The translations under genes and the position numbers were made by a program. A stretch of DNA of 12,241 bases, taken from positions 1 to 12,241 of the forward strand of contig WRDC01000039.1 of assembly GCA_009783635.1 (NCBI GenBank). The letters are read 5' to 3'. The DNA is from Methanimicrococcus sp. (GTDB taxonomy: Archaea; Halobacteriota; Methanosarcinia; Methanosarcinales; Methanosarcinaceae). Within the stretch, counting starts at the first letter, position 1. Each line of letters starts with the position of its first letter. This document shows, piece by piece, positions 1-6,758 of the stretch. The notes beneath the pieces are model-generated. The model was not told the DNA's origin, did not search any database, and was given only the letters and a program-made list of their open reading frames with translations.

Positions 1-349
1 CTTTTCCGGCGGGCATCGGGTATCTTTTTGTGATGGAGCCGGCGGCGATGTTTCGGACGATGACTTCGATTTTAATGATGTCAACGATGTCAACGACCAT
101 GTCGATGCCCGAAGCCATGCCTTTGTAATGCGTTTTAATGCCGTTTTCTTCAAGCATTTCAAAAATTTTGCGGGAAATTTGGGCATTATAATAGCCTTTT
201 TTCGGGGCTTCGCTTTTCTTGCCGCCGTTAAAAGCAGTCAGACTGTCACGGAATTCGGAAATATATTTGCCCGAATCGTTAGTGGTGTAAATGGTTTTGG
301 CTTTTCCTGAATAAATCGGTTCGAGTTTTTGAATTTCAGACATGGACAT
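1..349 (-). CDS. purC: SAICAR synthetase, 5' (N-terminal) part, runs off the window
   Basis: Phosphoribosylaminoimidazole-succinocarboxamide synthase joins aspartate to CAIR using ATP in de novo purine synthesis, in the cytoplasm. Translating the minus strand from 349 gives about 116 residues beginning MSMSEIQKLEPIYSGKAKTI. The family's N-terminal features are visible: the YSGKAKTIY nucleotide-binding strand, the FRDSLTAFNGGKK loop, and further in KIEVIVRNIAAGSITKRYP, which matches the archaeal/bacterial PurC core. The rest lies before base 1. The start is either ATG 349 or ATG 343. A GTGA that could act as a weak ribosome binding site overlaps the first ATG, so 343 is possible. It is divergent from the AAA ATPase gene, with a 283-base spacer. 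Identification is by recognised motifs. The fragment is too short to judge the ATP and substrate sites in the C-terminal half. Confidence 0.93.
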   Translation of the reverse strand, partial: MSMSEIQKLEPIYSGKAKTIYTTNDSGKYISEFRDSLTAFNGGKKSEAPKKGYYNAQISRKIFEMLEENGIKTHYKGMASGIDMVVDIVDIIKIEVIVRNIAAGSITKRYPMPAGK

Positions 350-385
350 CACTTGTGGTTATGTTGGATGGGTCCGTTTGCGATG

Positions 386-401
386 ATTGACAAAATAAAT
401 T
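386..401 (-). promoter_or_regulatory. candidate TATA box for purC
   Basis: On the minus strand an AT-rich ATTTATTTTG lies about 45 bases before the purC start. That spacing would put a transcription start near 365-372 and a short leader. This is weak positional evidence only: other AT-rich stretches further up (around 430-450) could serve instead. Confidence 0.3.
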
Positions 402-590
402 CGGACTCATGGAAGTAAAAACGACATTAACTAAGCCATAGTATTAAAACATATTCCATTTGAACGGATTGTTCATTAAAAATGCCGCCGAAAAACGAAA
501 ACGATGTAAACGCAAACAGAAGACGCATATATTAAAAATGTAAAAATGCAAAATTTTATTATGATTGAGAGCTAATCAGTTATTTCAAAT

Positions 591-600
591 TTTATAATTT
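591..600 (+). promoter_or_regulatory. candidate TATA box for the AAA ATPase gene
   Basis: TTTATAATTT lies 33 bases before the ATG at 633. At archaeal TATA-to-start spacing (about 25 bases) transcription would begin near 620 and leave a leader of roughly 10-15 bases. A second AT-rich box with ATATATTAAAAA is near 526-537. The spacer 350-632 otherwise shows no array, RNA gene or open frame I can support. Confidence 0.4.
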
Positions 601-632
601 GTCCGTTCCGATAAAATCAAAAAGAGAAAAAC

Positions 633-1934
633 ATGAACACTGAAACCTTAGATGTTGTGGAATTGCTTCTGACCGCTGAAATCTACAACACGCAAAATGA
701 TTTAATTGTAAATGACATTCCGTCAAAAATCCGCCGTACGCTGTGGGATGCAAAAACAAGGAATGTCGCAAAACCCATTAGAGTGAATAATGCCGTTATC
801 AAGAGTATGTTCGGCATTACGGATGTCGCCGGCGCTCTGAAAGTGAACGGCAAAAGCTTTGCGTATGCCGTTTCCGACGCCTATACAGGCAACGTCCGGC
901 TGACGGAAGGATCACTGGAATCCGCCGCCGAATGGTTTGAAAAGCAGGAAGGCGCCCAAGACAGAATTTCGGACAATCCCGTTTTGGCTTATTATTACGG
1001 CGTTGTCATGGACAAAAAAGAGATTCATTATGATGAAGTCGCCTCCAAAAATCCGCCGAAAGAGGCTTCAAGAGAATGGATCGAATCCGTCATTGAAGAA
1101 CTTTCCGAAGACAAAGGAAACGGCCGCGAATGGCTGAAGTTGGCTTACATCAAAGCCCCCGAAGAAGTCCGCGAATCCATGGACGAGCTGATTTTAACGG
1201 ACCGCCAGAAATACGAACTTCAAAAGATCGGCCTGGCCATCAAAAATAAAGACCATTTCAAAAAAATCGGTTTGTACGATATCGGAAAATTTTTGTTCGT
1301 CGGTCCCCCCGGAACGGGAAAAACATCATTTGCCCGCGCTCTTTCCAAGAAATTATCCATTCCGATTGTGGAAGTTCATCTGTCAATGATTACGGATCAG
1401 TATTTGGGCGAAACCTCGAAAAACATTGACCGCGTGTTTGCGCTGGCCAAGAAATTCGACCCCTGCATTATGTTTATTGATGAATTCGACTTCATCGCGA
1501 CTTCCAGAACGGCCTCCGACGATCACTCCGCAATCAAGCAGGCCGTTAACACGCTTTTGAAAGCCATCGATAACACCAGTTTAGTTGAGGACGGCGTTCT
1601 TTTGATTGCCGCCACCAACCATACCAAGAAACTCGATGAAGCCGTATGGCGCCGTTTCGATGAAATTGTTGACTTTGAGCGTCCGACACTTGAAATGAGA
1701 AAAGATATTCTTGACACCATTCTCAAGAGAATAGACGGTGACATCGATACCGAAACCATTGCCAAAAAAACAGAAGAATACACGGGCTCCGATCTCAGAA
1801 TGGTCATTCGGGAAGCGGTTCTGTCGGCGCTTTTAGAAAACCGGTATTATTTGGTTCAGGCCGATTTGGAAAAAGCAGTCAAATCCTTTGACAGAAGATC
1901 CGGTTTGAAAATGACGGCATACATTGAAGATTAA
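633..1934 (+). CDS. AAA+ family ATPase with archaeal N-terminal domain, function unknown
   Basis: This is a 433-residue protein. Residues 1-200 form a recognisably structured but unnamed N-terminal region. Residues about 200-420 are one classic AAA+ module: Walker A GPPGTGKT (224-231), Walker B FIDEFD with catalytic D283-E284, sensor-1 asparagine N329 in ATNH, arginine fingers in WRRFD (R340, R341) and a GSDL segment at 385-388 in the C-terminal lid. All ATPase residues are intact, so it should hydrolyse ATP and probably act as a hexamer that remodels or unfolds proteins, as classic AAA members (proteasomal ATPases, CDC48, katanin group) do. It has only one AAA domain and no transmembrane segment, coiled-coil or protease domain that I can see, so substrate and partner are unknown. 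I recall similar single-domain ATPases in Methanosarcina relatives with the same N-terminal segment. The start ATG is preceded only by an A-rich AAAGAG stretch. No adjacent gene suggests a pathway. Confidence 0.85.
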   Translation: MNTETLDVVELLLTAEIYNTQNDLIVNDIPSKIRRTLWDAKTRNVAKPIRVNNAVIKSMFGITDVAGALKVNGKSFAYAVSDAYTGNVRLTEGSLESAAEWFEKQEGAQDRISDNPVLAYYYGVVMDKKEIHYDEVASKNPPKEASREWIESVIEELSEDKGNGREWLKLAYIKAPEEVRESMDELILTDRQKYELQKIGLAIKNKDHFKKIGLYDIGKFLFVGPPGTGKTSFARALSKKLSIPIVEVHLSMITDQYLGETSKNIDRVFALAKKFDPCIMFIDEFDFIATSRTASDDHSAIKQAVNTLLKAIDNTSLVEDGVLLIAATNHTKKLDEAVWRRFDEIVDFERPTLEMRKDILDTILKRIDGDIDTETIAKKTEEYTGSDLRMVIREAVLSALLENRYYLVQADLEKAVKSFDRRSGLKMTAYIED

Positions 1935-1937
1935 TTC

Positions 1938-2010
1938 TTCAAACTTCATTCTTCAAACCTCATTTTTCAAACCTCATTTTTCAAACCTCATTTTTCAAAT
2001 TTCATTTTTC
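1938..2010 (+). repeat. 14-base tandem repeat array after the AAA gene
   Basis: Starting 3 bases after the stop codon, the motif CAAACCTCATTTTT recurs with a strict 14-base step. The CAAA cores begin at 1940, 1954, 1968, 1982 and 1996, giving five copies; the first and last are degenerate. The array contains no G on the coding strand and ends each later unit with a run of five T, so each unit looks like an archaeal U-tract terminator. It probably ends transcription of the ATPase gene, though that is inference. Confidence 0.85.
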
Positions 2011-2199
2011 ACCGTTTTCTTTTCTATTTTTTTGACTTTGGAGAAATTTCAAAAGCGAGTTATGTGCGCCGCTCACCCCGCGCGCGAGCCGCCCTCCCTT
2101 CAAAAAACAAAAAACCCGTACCCCGTTTTTCCGAAAAATGATATCATAAACCGATGATGCCATTTTTAAAAAGACTGAAATAGAAAGAGGTCAATCAGA
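2011..2199. other. spacer before the MBL gene with a GC-rich patch
   Basis: After the repeat the DNA is T-rich to about 2040. A strikingly GC-rich patch follows at about 2063-2100 (CGCGCGCGAG core), then A-rich DNA. AT-rich stretches near 2140-2150 and at 2160-2172 could hold the promoter of the next gene, but neither is convincing. No open frame or RNA fold is well enough supported to name. Confidence 0.35.
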
Positions 2200-2212
2200 A
2201 TGGTTGATGACA

Positions 2213-2953
2213 ATGAAAATTACGCTTTTAGGAACGGGCGATGCGCCCGGAACGCCGGAAATCGGCTGCTCCTGCGCCGCGTGCGCCGACGCGAAGAAGG
2301 GCACTAAAAGCCAAAGAACGCGTTTTTCTGTTCTTGTTCAAACCGAGCGGGGAAGCGTTCTCATTGACACAAGTCCCGATATGCGGGCACAGCTTTTGAA
2401 TCATGACGTCGGGCACATTGACGGCGTTATTTGGACACACGGGCACTACGACCACTACGGCGGTTTCCCCGAATTTTACCGCATTCAGAGGGAAGTCCAC
2501 GTTTACGGTATCAAGGATACCGTTGATTATATTTCAGACCTCGTCCACTTCATTGAGCCCGTGAAACATTACGTCGGTCTTTACGAACCGTTTTCGCTGA
2601 TCGGTCTTGAATTCTCAATGTTTGAAGTCGTTCACTTCCCTGAGAAACTGCCCTGCGGCGTTGTTATTTCCAACGGTATTCATAAAATCGTCGTCAGCGG
2701 GGATTCGGAAGCGGTCATTCCGGAAAAAAGTTTGGAATATATCAAAAATCCGGACCTGTTTATTGTTGACGCCATCGTTCCCGAACATATGGAAGTTAAA
2801 AAACATATGAATGCGAAGCAAGCGCTCGAAATGGCGGAGAAAATCAATTCAAAGCGAACGGTTTTGACACATCTGAGTCACTTTTACGGGCCGCATGACA
2901 TTGAAGCGGAAAAACTGCCGCTCGGGTATGACGGAATGACATTTGAATTCTGA
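2213..2953 (+). CDS. PhnP-like MBL-fold metallo-hydrolase (cyclic phosphate phosphodiesterase family)
   Basis: A 246-residue metallo-beta-lactamase-fold hydrolase of the PhnP/COG1235 group. Seen directly: N-terminal MKITLLGTGDAPGTP strand; a C19-x-C21-x2-C24 cluster matching the extra structural zinc site known in PhnP; IDTSPDMR; the metal-binding HGHYDH motif (H76, H78, D80, H81); VVH near 140; SGDSE supplying the bridging aspartate; and a C-terminal LTHLSHFYGPHD histidine. Members cleave cyclic phosphodiesters such as phosphoribosyl 1,2-cyclic phosphate; the substrate here is not known. No phosphonate genes are nearby, so a C-P lyase role is not supported. I chose ATG 2213 because homologues begin MKITLLGTG. 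In-frame TTG 2204 and ATG 2207 are alternatives. The best ribosome binding site (GAGGT, 2187-2191) instead points at an out-of-frame ATG at 2200. Confidence 0.88.
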   Translation: MKITLLGTGDAPGTPEIGCSCAACADAKKGTKSQRTRFSVLVQTERGSVLIDTSPDMRAQLLNHDVGHIDGVIWTHGHYDHYGGFPEFYRIQREVHVYGIKDTVDYISDLVHFIEPVKHYVGLYEPFSLIGLEFSMFEVVHFPEKLPCGVVISNGIHKIVVSGDSEAVIPEKSLEYIKNPDLFIVDAIVPEHMEVKKHMNAKQALEMAEKINSKRTVLTHLSHFYGPHDIEAEKLPLGYDGMTFEF

Positions 2954-3003
2954 AATCGCAAAAAATACGCGGCACGGAGCGGCAGAAGTTTTCGGCGCGC
3001 GGC

Positions 3004-3131
3004 GTGCAAAGGAAGCACAAAGGAAGTACAAAGGAAGCACAAAGGAAATACAAAGGAAGCACAAAGGAAGTACAAAGGAAGTGCAAAGGAAGTGCAAAGG
3101 AAGTGCAAAGGAAGTGCAAAGGAAGTGCAAA
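3004..3131 (+). repeat. 11-base tandem repeat array after the MBL gene
   Basis: Eleven full copies of an 11-base unit GTGCAAAGGAA, plus a partial twelfth, begin 50 bases after the stop. The first three bases vary (GTG, GCA-C, GTA, ATA) and the CAAAGGAA core is invariant. The four last full copies are identical, suggesting recent expansion at that end. The period is not a multiple of three. The frames that run through it on both strands are open only because the unit has no stop codon, so it is not coding. Confidence 0.95.
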
Positions 3132-3167
3132 TCCGTTTTCATTCGGAACGGAATTTATTTAAATAAA
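3132..3167 (+). terminator. candidate terminator after the MBL gene
   Basis: Immediately after the 11-base array there is a 6-base inverted repeat, TCCGTT (3132-3137) and AACGGA (3147-3152), with a 9-base loop. It is followed by a perfect 14-base AT palindrome TTTATTTAAATAAA (3154-3167). Hairpin then A/T-rich DNA would fit a transcript end, but archaeal termination mainly needs U-tracts, and the run here is short. Confidence 0.35.
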
Positions 3168-3243
3168 GAAAATCATTTGCCATTCCTTCACGGTGAGAAA
3201 AGTATAAATCGGAGCGAACCGTTCAATCGCTGACGCTCTTTGG

Positions 3244-3251
3244 TTTATATA
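3244..3251 (+). promoter_or_regulatory. TATA box for rps17e
   Basis: TTTATATA is the clearest archaeal TATA-type box in the window. Transcription would start about 25 bases downstream, near 3275, leaving a leader of about 150 bases before the rps17e start at 3427. That is long for an archaeal mRNA and leaves room for a regulatory leader. Confidence 0.55.
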
Positions 3252-3303
3252 AATTGACATGCGTTCGGCGCATCTTTTCAATTTTCATATTATCATCATT
3301 TCC

Positions 3304-3329
3304 GATTAAATCCCGCTTTTGATTTAATC
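3304..3329 (+). promoter_or_regulatory. hairpin in the presumed rps17e leader
   Basis: A perfect 9-base inverted repeat, GATTAAATC (3304-3312) and GATTTAATC (3321-3329), encloses an 8-base loop CCGCTTTT. It is flanked on both sides by direct copies of ATCATCATT (3292-3300 and about 3327-3335). It lies about 100 bases before the start codon, inside the predicted leader. It could be a protein-binding site on the RNA (ribosomal proteins often repress their own mRNA) or a DNA operator. Function is inferred only. Confidence 0.4.
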
Positions 3330-3426
3330 ATCATTGAATCAATCACATTTACCAAAAAAACGACAACGTCTGTCTGAATCAAAATAAAAATAAGGACTAT
3401 TCAAATCAAATAAAAGAGGAATCAGC

Positions 3427-3621
3427 ATGGGAAACATAAGACCATCCAATATCAAAACCATTTCATTTAAACTTTTAAACACATACGGCGACGCCTTTAC
3501 AGAAGACTTTGACCAAAACAAAGCCCTTGTGACCAAATACACGACCATCGAAAGCAAAACCATCCGCAACAGAGTTGCCGGATATGTGACCAGAAAGGTC
3601 AGACGCGCGCCGAAATACTGA
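3427..3621 (+). CDS. rps17e: 30S ribosomal protein S17e
   Basis: A 64-residue basic protein, MGNIRPSNIKTISFKLLNTY and onward to VTRKVRRAPKY, which is the full archaeal S17e (eS17) length and pattern: N-terminal GNIRP, three-helix core and arginine/lysine-rich C-terminus that contacts 16S rRNA. It is a small-subunit component found only in archaea and eukaryotes, which fixes the domain of the organism. The start is well supported by AGAGGA (3415-3420), six bases before ATG. It stands alone here between a structured leader and a long T-rich terminator. In related methanogens I recall this gene adjacent to dapA/dapB, which here lie about 7.6 kb away. Confidence 0.95.
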   Translation: MGNIRPSNIKTISFKLLNTYGDAFTEDFDQNKALVTKYTTIESKTIRNRVAGYVTRKVRRAPKY

Positions 3622-3644
3622 TTTTTCGGCACTTTATTCAACCG

Positions 3645-3810
3645 TCCTTTCTTTTATCATTTTCATTCAATCCCTTTTCTCTTTTTTTTATTTTTTTATT
3701 TTCATTCAATCCCCTTTTCTCTTTTTCTCTTTTTTTTATTTTCATTCAATCCCCCTTTCTCTTTTTTCATTTTCATTCACCCCTCTTTCTCTTTTTTCAT
3801 TTTCATTTCA
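3645..3810 (+). terminator. 166-base G-free pyrimidine tract with degenerate repeats, likely rps17e terminator
   Basis: From 3645 to 3810 the coding strand contains no G at all and is almost wholly T and C with a few A. A motif TTTTCATTCAATCCCC with trailing TTTCTCTTTTTT recurs five times (TTTTCATT starting at 3660, 3699, 3739, 3770 and 3800, steps of about 40, 40, 30, 30). It contains several T-runs of 6 to 9, the hallmark of archaeal factor-assisted or intrinsic termination, and begins 24 bases after the S17e stop. It therefore probably ends that transcript. It stops sharply at GGAG (3811), about 120 bases before recQ. Confidence 0.7.
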
Positions 3811-3931
3811 GGAGTTTCGGCTGCGTTTCAGAACTGAAAACAATACTTTCACTCCCCAAACCAAAGCCCTTTTAATGTTTTCAGCAAATTCGGATATCAG
3901 AAATGTCGAATGTAAAACAGGTCCCGTCAAA

Positions 3932-6712
3932 ATGAACAATTTAAAAAATGAAATGGCAGACGTTCTTGAAAAAAATTTCGGCTACACCGTTTTTCGCCCG
4001 AATCAGGAAGAGGTCATCGAAGCTCTGTTAGGTGGCCGAGACGTTTTTGTTCTCATGCCGACCGGCGGCGGCAAATCTCTTTGTTATCAGATTCCGGCGC
4101 TCATGAAAGACGGGACCGCCGTTATCATTTCGCCGCTGATTTCATTGATGAAAGATCAGGTGGACGGACTTGTTTCCAACGGAATTGAGGCGGCCTACCT
4201 GAACAGCACGCTCTCCGAGTCGGAAAGCGTTGACATCAAACGCCGCCTTTTGGACGGCGGCCTGAAAATCCTCTATGTCGCTCCCGAGCGGCTGATGATG
4301 AAAAGTATGATTGACCTTTTGAAAAAAATCAAAATCAGTCTTTTTGCCATCGACGAGGCGCATTGTGTTTCGGAGTGGGGGCACGACTTCCGGCCGGAAT
4401 ACCGCCGGCTGTCTCAGTTGAAAGACTTGTTTCCGGAGACCTGCGTCGCCGCGCTGACCGCAACCGCAACGGAACGCGTCCGCCGCGACATTGTTCATGT
4501 GCTTCGCCTGAACAATCCCGTTGTTAAAATTTCAAGCTTCAACCGTCCGAATCTGTCCTACCAGATTGTGGAAAAAAAGGACGTTATGAAGCAGTTGGAA
4601 GTTTATTTGAAAAAGAACCGGAACAAATCCGGCATTATTTACTGCCAAAGCCGCGACGCTGTCGAGCGGCTGGCGCTGAACCTCTCAAAAGCCGGCTTTT
4701 CGGCGCTGCCGTATCACGCCGGCCTTTCCGATGAGAGGCGGGCGCGCAATCAGGACCGCTTCATTCAGGATGACGCGGATATCATCGTCGCCACCGTTGC
4801 CTTCGGCATGGGAATCGATAAACCTGACGTCCGTTTTGTTATTCATTACGATTTGCCGAAGAATCTGGAAAGTTACTATCAGGAAACCGGCCGCGGCGGC
4901 CGCGATGGTTTGGAATGTGAATGTATCCTTTTTTTCAGCCGCGGCGACTGGCATAAAATCCGCTATTTGATTGAGAAAAAACCGAGCAAGAAGGAGAGAG
5001 ATCTGGCCTTTTTGCAACTGTCTCAAATTATCGGCTACTGTGAAAGCACCGACTGCCGCCGGAATGTTCTTTTGCGTTATTTCGGCGAGGACATCCGGGA
5101 GCCGTGCAACAATTGTGATTCATGCTTTCACCCGCGCTCCAAAGTGGACGGGACAAAAAATGCGCTCCTGCTGTTGGAATGCGTCAGCCAAACGGATCAG
5201 CGTTTCGGTATGTCTCACATTATTGATGTTTTATACGGTTCCAGAACGCAAAAAGTAAAGGATATGCGTCACGACAAACTGGTGGTTCACGGCTCAGGCA
5301 AAAACATTTCCAAAAACGAATGGAAACGCATCGGCAACGAGTTGATCCAAGCCGGCCATCTCAGTGTCAGCGGCGACAAGTACCCCGTCATCAAATTGAA
5401 TCCAAACAGCCGGAAAATTATGGCGGGAGAAATGGCGGTCGAACTGACAGAGCCGCCTGTTTCTAAAATTTCAAAAGGCAGAACTGTTCTTCCGGGAACT
5501 GCCGCGGAACAGCAGGCTGGCGGCGAGTACATTGATGAAGCGGAAGACATTTTTGACGACGGAAATGAAGACTTCGGGGAAGAAGCGTATCGGGACGATG
5601 AGGAAGAGGCCGGCGGCACAATCATTTACGGCGGCAAAAAATCCATACTTGCCGACGGGATAAATGATGAGATCAGCAACGGAATGGATGACGAGCTTGG
5701 CGGCGGAATTGACGACGAGTTTTGGGGCGGAACGGATGACGAGCTTGGCGGCGGAATTGGCGGCGGAATTGACGGCGAGATTGACGGCGAGATTGACGGC
5801 GAGATTGACGGCGAGATTGACGGCGAGATTGGAAGCAGGCAGGCTGTCGGAATTAATGACGGGATTGATGGCGGAATTAATGACGGGATTGAAATTCCGG
5901 TGAAGAAAGAGAGAAAAGTGAGCGTTGAAAAAGAGTCGGCGCCGGGTTTTGCGGCCGGCGCCTCTCTCTCAGAAACAAAAGCAAAACCGGCGGCACTTAA
6001 AAAAACAGAGAAAGGAAAGTTTGATTCCGCCCTGTTCAACCGCCTTCGCAATCTGAGAAAACAAATCGCGGCGGATAAAAATTTGCCGCCTTACATTATT
6101 TTTGCGGATACCAGCTTACGTCAGATGGCAACGGACCATCCGACGAATGAAGCTTCGTTTTTGAAAATCGTCGGCGTCGCCGAATACAAACTTCAAAAAT
6201 ACGGGGGCCCTTTTATCAGAGAAATTACCGATTATTTGAGAGGAACGGAAGCGCCCCCGCCATCTTTAAATAAAAAAGAAAAGGCGACGCCGTCTTTGGA
6301 AGAGTTTAAACATCCTGAAACGGTTAAACCGGCAGACAAAACGGCAACGGCCGCCGACACAACGAACATTGAAAAAACATTTACGGAAGACGACTTGAAG
6401 AAAACTCATAACTTGTTTTCTCAGGGACTTTCGGTTAGCGAAATTTCGGAAATCAGAGGCTTTTCGGTTCAAAAAATTACGGAACATTTGGAGGTTTTGA
6501 TTGCCGCCGGAAAAATTGATAATGTTGATTTCCTGATTTCAGAAAAAAAACAAAAAGAGATATCGGACGCGATCTCAACACTTCAAATCGAATTCACGGA
6601 AAAATTGATGATTTCGATTGTCATCGAAAAAGCAGACGTCAAGTGCTCCGAAGAAGAAATCCGGCTTATGAAGGCTCTTTTGATTGCGGGGATGAAAAGA
6701 CGGAAAAATTAA
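3932..6712 (+). CDS. recQ: ATP-dependent DNA helicase RecQ, extended form
   Basis: A 3'-5' superfamily-2 helicase for recombination and fork repair, about 926 residues. In order: motif I MPTGGGKS (K48), DEAH box (D141-H144), ATVAFGMGIDKP and QETGRGGRDG motifs of helicase domain 2; the RecQ zinc site C375, C392, C395, C398 with the same spacing as E. coli RecQ; an RQC winged helix containing QRFGMSHIIDVL; an acidic Gly/Asp-rich linker, about 530-690; an HRDC domain from F697 to about 770; and a C-terminal helix-turn-helix, about 805-926, like the HTH_40 region of some bacterial RecQs. E. coli RecQ is about 610 residues; the linker and tail explain the extra length. ATG 3932 is chosen because AGGT lies nine bases before it; ATG 3875 would add 19 unconserved residues and has no ribosome site. 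The strong bacterial resemblance suggests an old transfer into archaea (inference). Confidence 0.93.
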   Translation: MNNLKNEMADVLEKNFGYTVFRPNQEEVIEALLGGRDVFVLMPTGGGKSLCYQIPALMKDGTAVIISPLISLMKDQVDGLVSNGIEAAYLNSTLSESESVDIKRRLLDGGLKILYVAPERLMMKSMIDLLKKIKISLFAIDEAHCVSEWGHDFRPEYRRLSQLKDLFPETCVAALTATATERVRRDIVHVLRLNNPVVKISSFNRPNLSYQIVEKKDVMKQLEVYLKKNRNKSGIIYCQSRDAVERLALNLSKAGFSALPYHAGLSDERRARNQDRFIQDDADIIVATVAFGMGIDKPDVRFVIHYDLPKNLESYYQETGRGGRDGLECECILFFSRGDWHKIRYLIEKKPSKKERDLAFLQLSQIIGYCESTDCRRNVLLRYFGEDIREPCNNCDSCFHPRSKVDGTKNALLLLECVSQTDQRFGMSHIIDVLYGSRTQKVKDMRHDKLVVHGSGKNISKNEWKRIGNELIQAGHLSVSGDKYPVIKLNPNSRKIMAGEMAVELTEPPVSKISKGRTVLPGTAAEQQAGGEYIDEAEDIFDDGNEDFGEEAYRDDEEEAGGTIIYGGKKSILADGINDEISNGMDDELGGGIDDEFWGGTDDELGGGIGGGIDGEIDGEIDGEIDGEIDGEIGSRQAVGINDGIDGGINDGIEIPVKKERKVSVEKESAPGFAAGASLSETKAKPAALKKTEKGKFDSALFNRLRNLRKQIAADKNLPPYIIFADTSLRQMATDHPTNEASFLKIVGVAEYKLQKYGGPFIREITDYLRGTEAPPPSLNKKEKATPSLEEFKHPETVKPADKTATAADTTNIEKTFTEDDLKKTHNLFSQGLSVSEISEIRGFSVQKITEHLEVLIAAGKIDNVDFLISEKKQKEISDAISTLQIEFTEKLMISIVIEKADVKCSEEEIRLMKALLIAGMKRRKN
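5686..5892 (+). repeat. in-frame repeat tract in the RecQ linker (DGEI and relatives)
   Basis: Within the RecQ linker, five exact tandem copies of GACGGCGAGATT (12 bases, encoding Asp-Gly-Glu-Ile) occupy 5771-5830. They are preceded by a 48-base-spaced direct repeat of about 26 bases (from 5686 and from 5734) and followed by a 24-base-spaced repeat GGAATTAATGACGGGATT (about 5849 and 5873). All periods are multiples of three, so the frame is kept. The exact DNA identity of the copies points to recent slippage rather than codon-level selection. Confidence 0.9.
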
Positions 6713-6758
6713 TTCAGCCGTCGGCCGCAGCGCTTTGGAAACATTCAAATGTTACGGT

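Noticed and set aside
128..310. 60-residue plus-strand frame at the window start
   Set aside because: It is antisense to the clear purC reading frame.
1924..2157. 77-residue plus-strand frame after the AAA gene
   Set aside because: It overlaps the gene end and the 14-base repeat, and its Phe/Ser/Asn-rich content is just the translated repeat.
3004..3131. CRISPR-like array
   Set aside because: Units are 11 bases, back to back with no spacers, and no cas genes are present; the same holds for the other arrays.
2844..3142. Minus-strand frames encoding Phe-Leu-Cys repeats
   Set aside because: They exist because the 11-base unit has no stop codon in any frame; several frames are open at once and overlap the MBL gene.
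3875..3931. 19-residue N-terminal extension of RecQ from ATG 3875
   Set aside because: No ribosome site precedes it and the residues do not resemble RecQ; ATG 3932 has AGGT at suitable spacing.
5626..6051. 141-residue minus-strand Pro/Ser/Ile-rich frame inside recQ
   Set aside because: It is the antisense shadow of the GC-rich RecQ linker repeats, without start signals.
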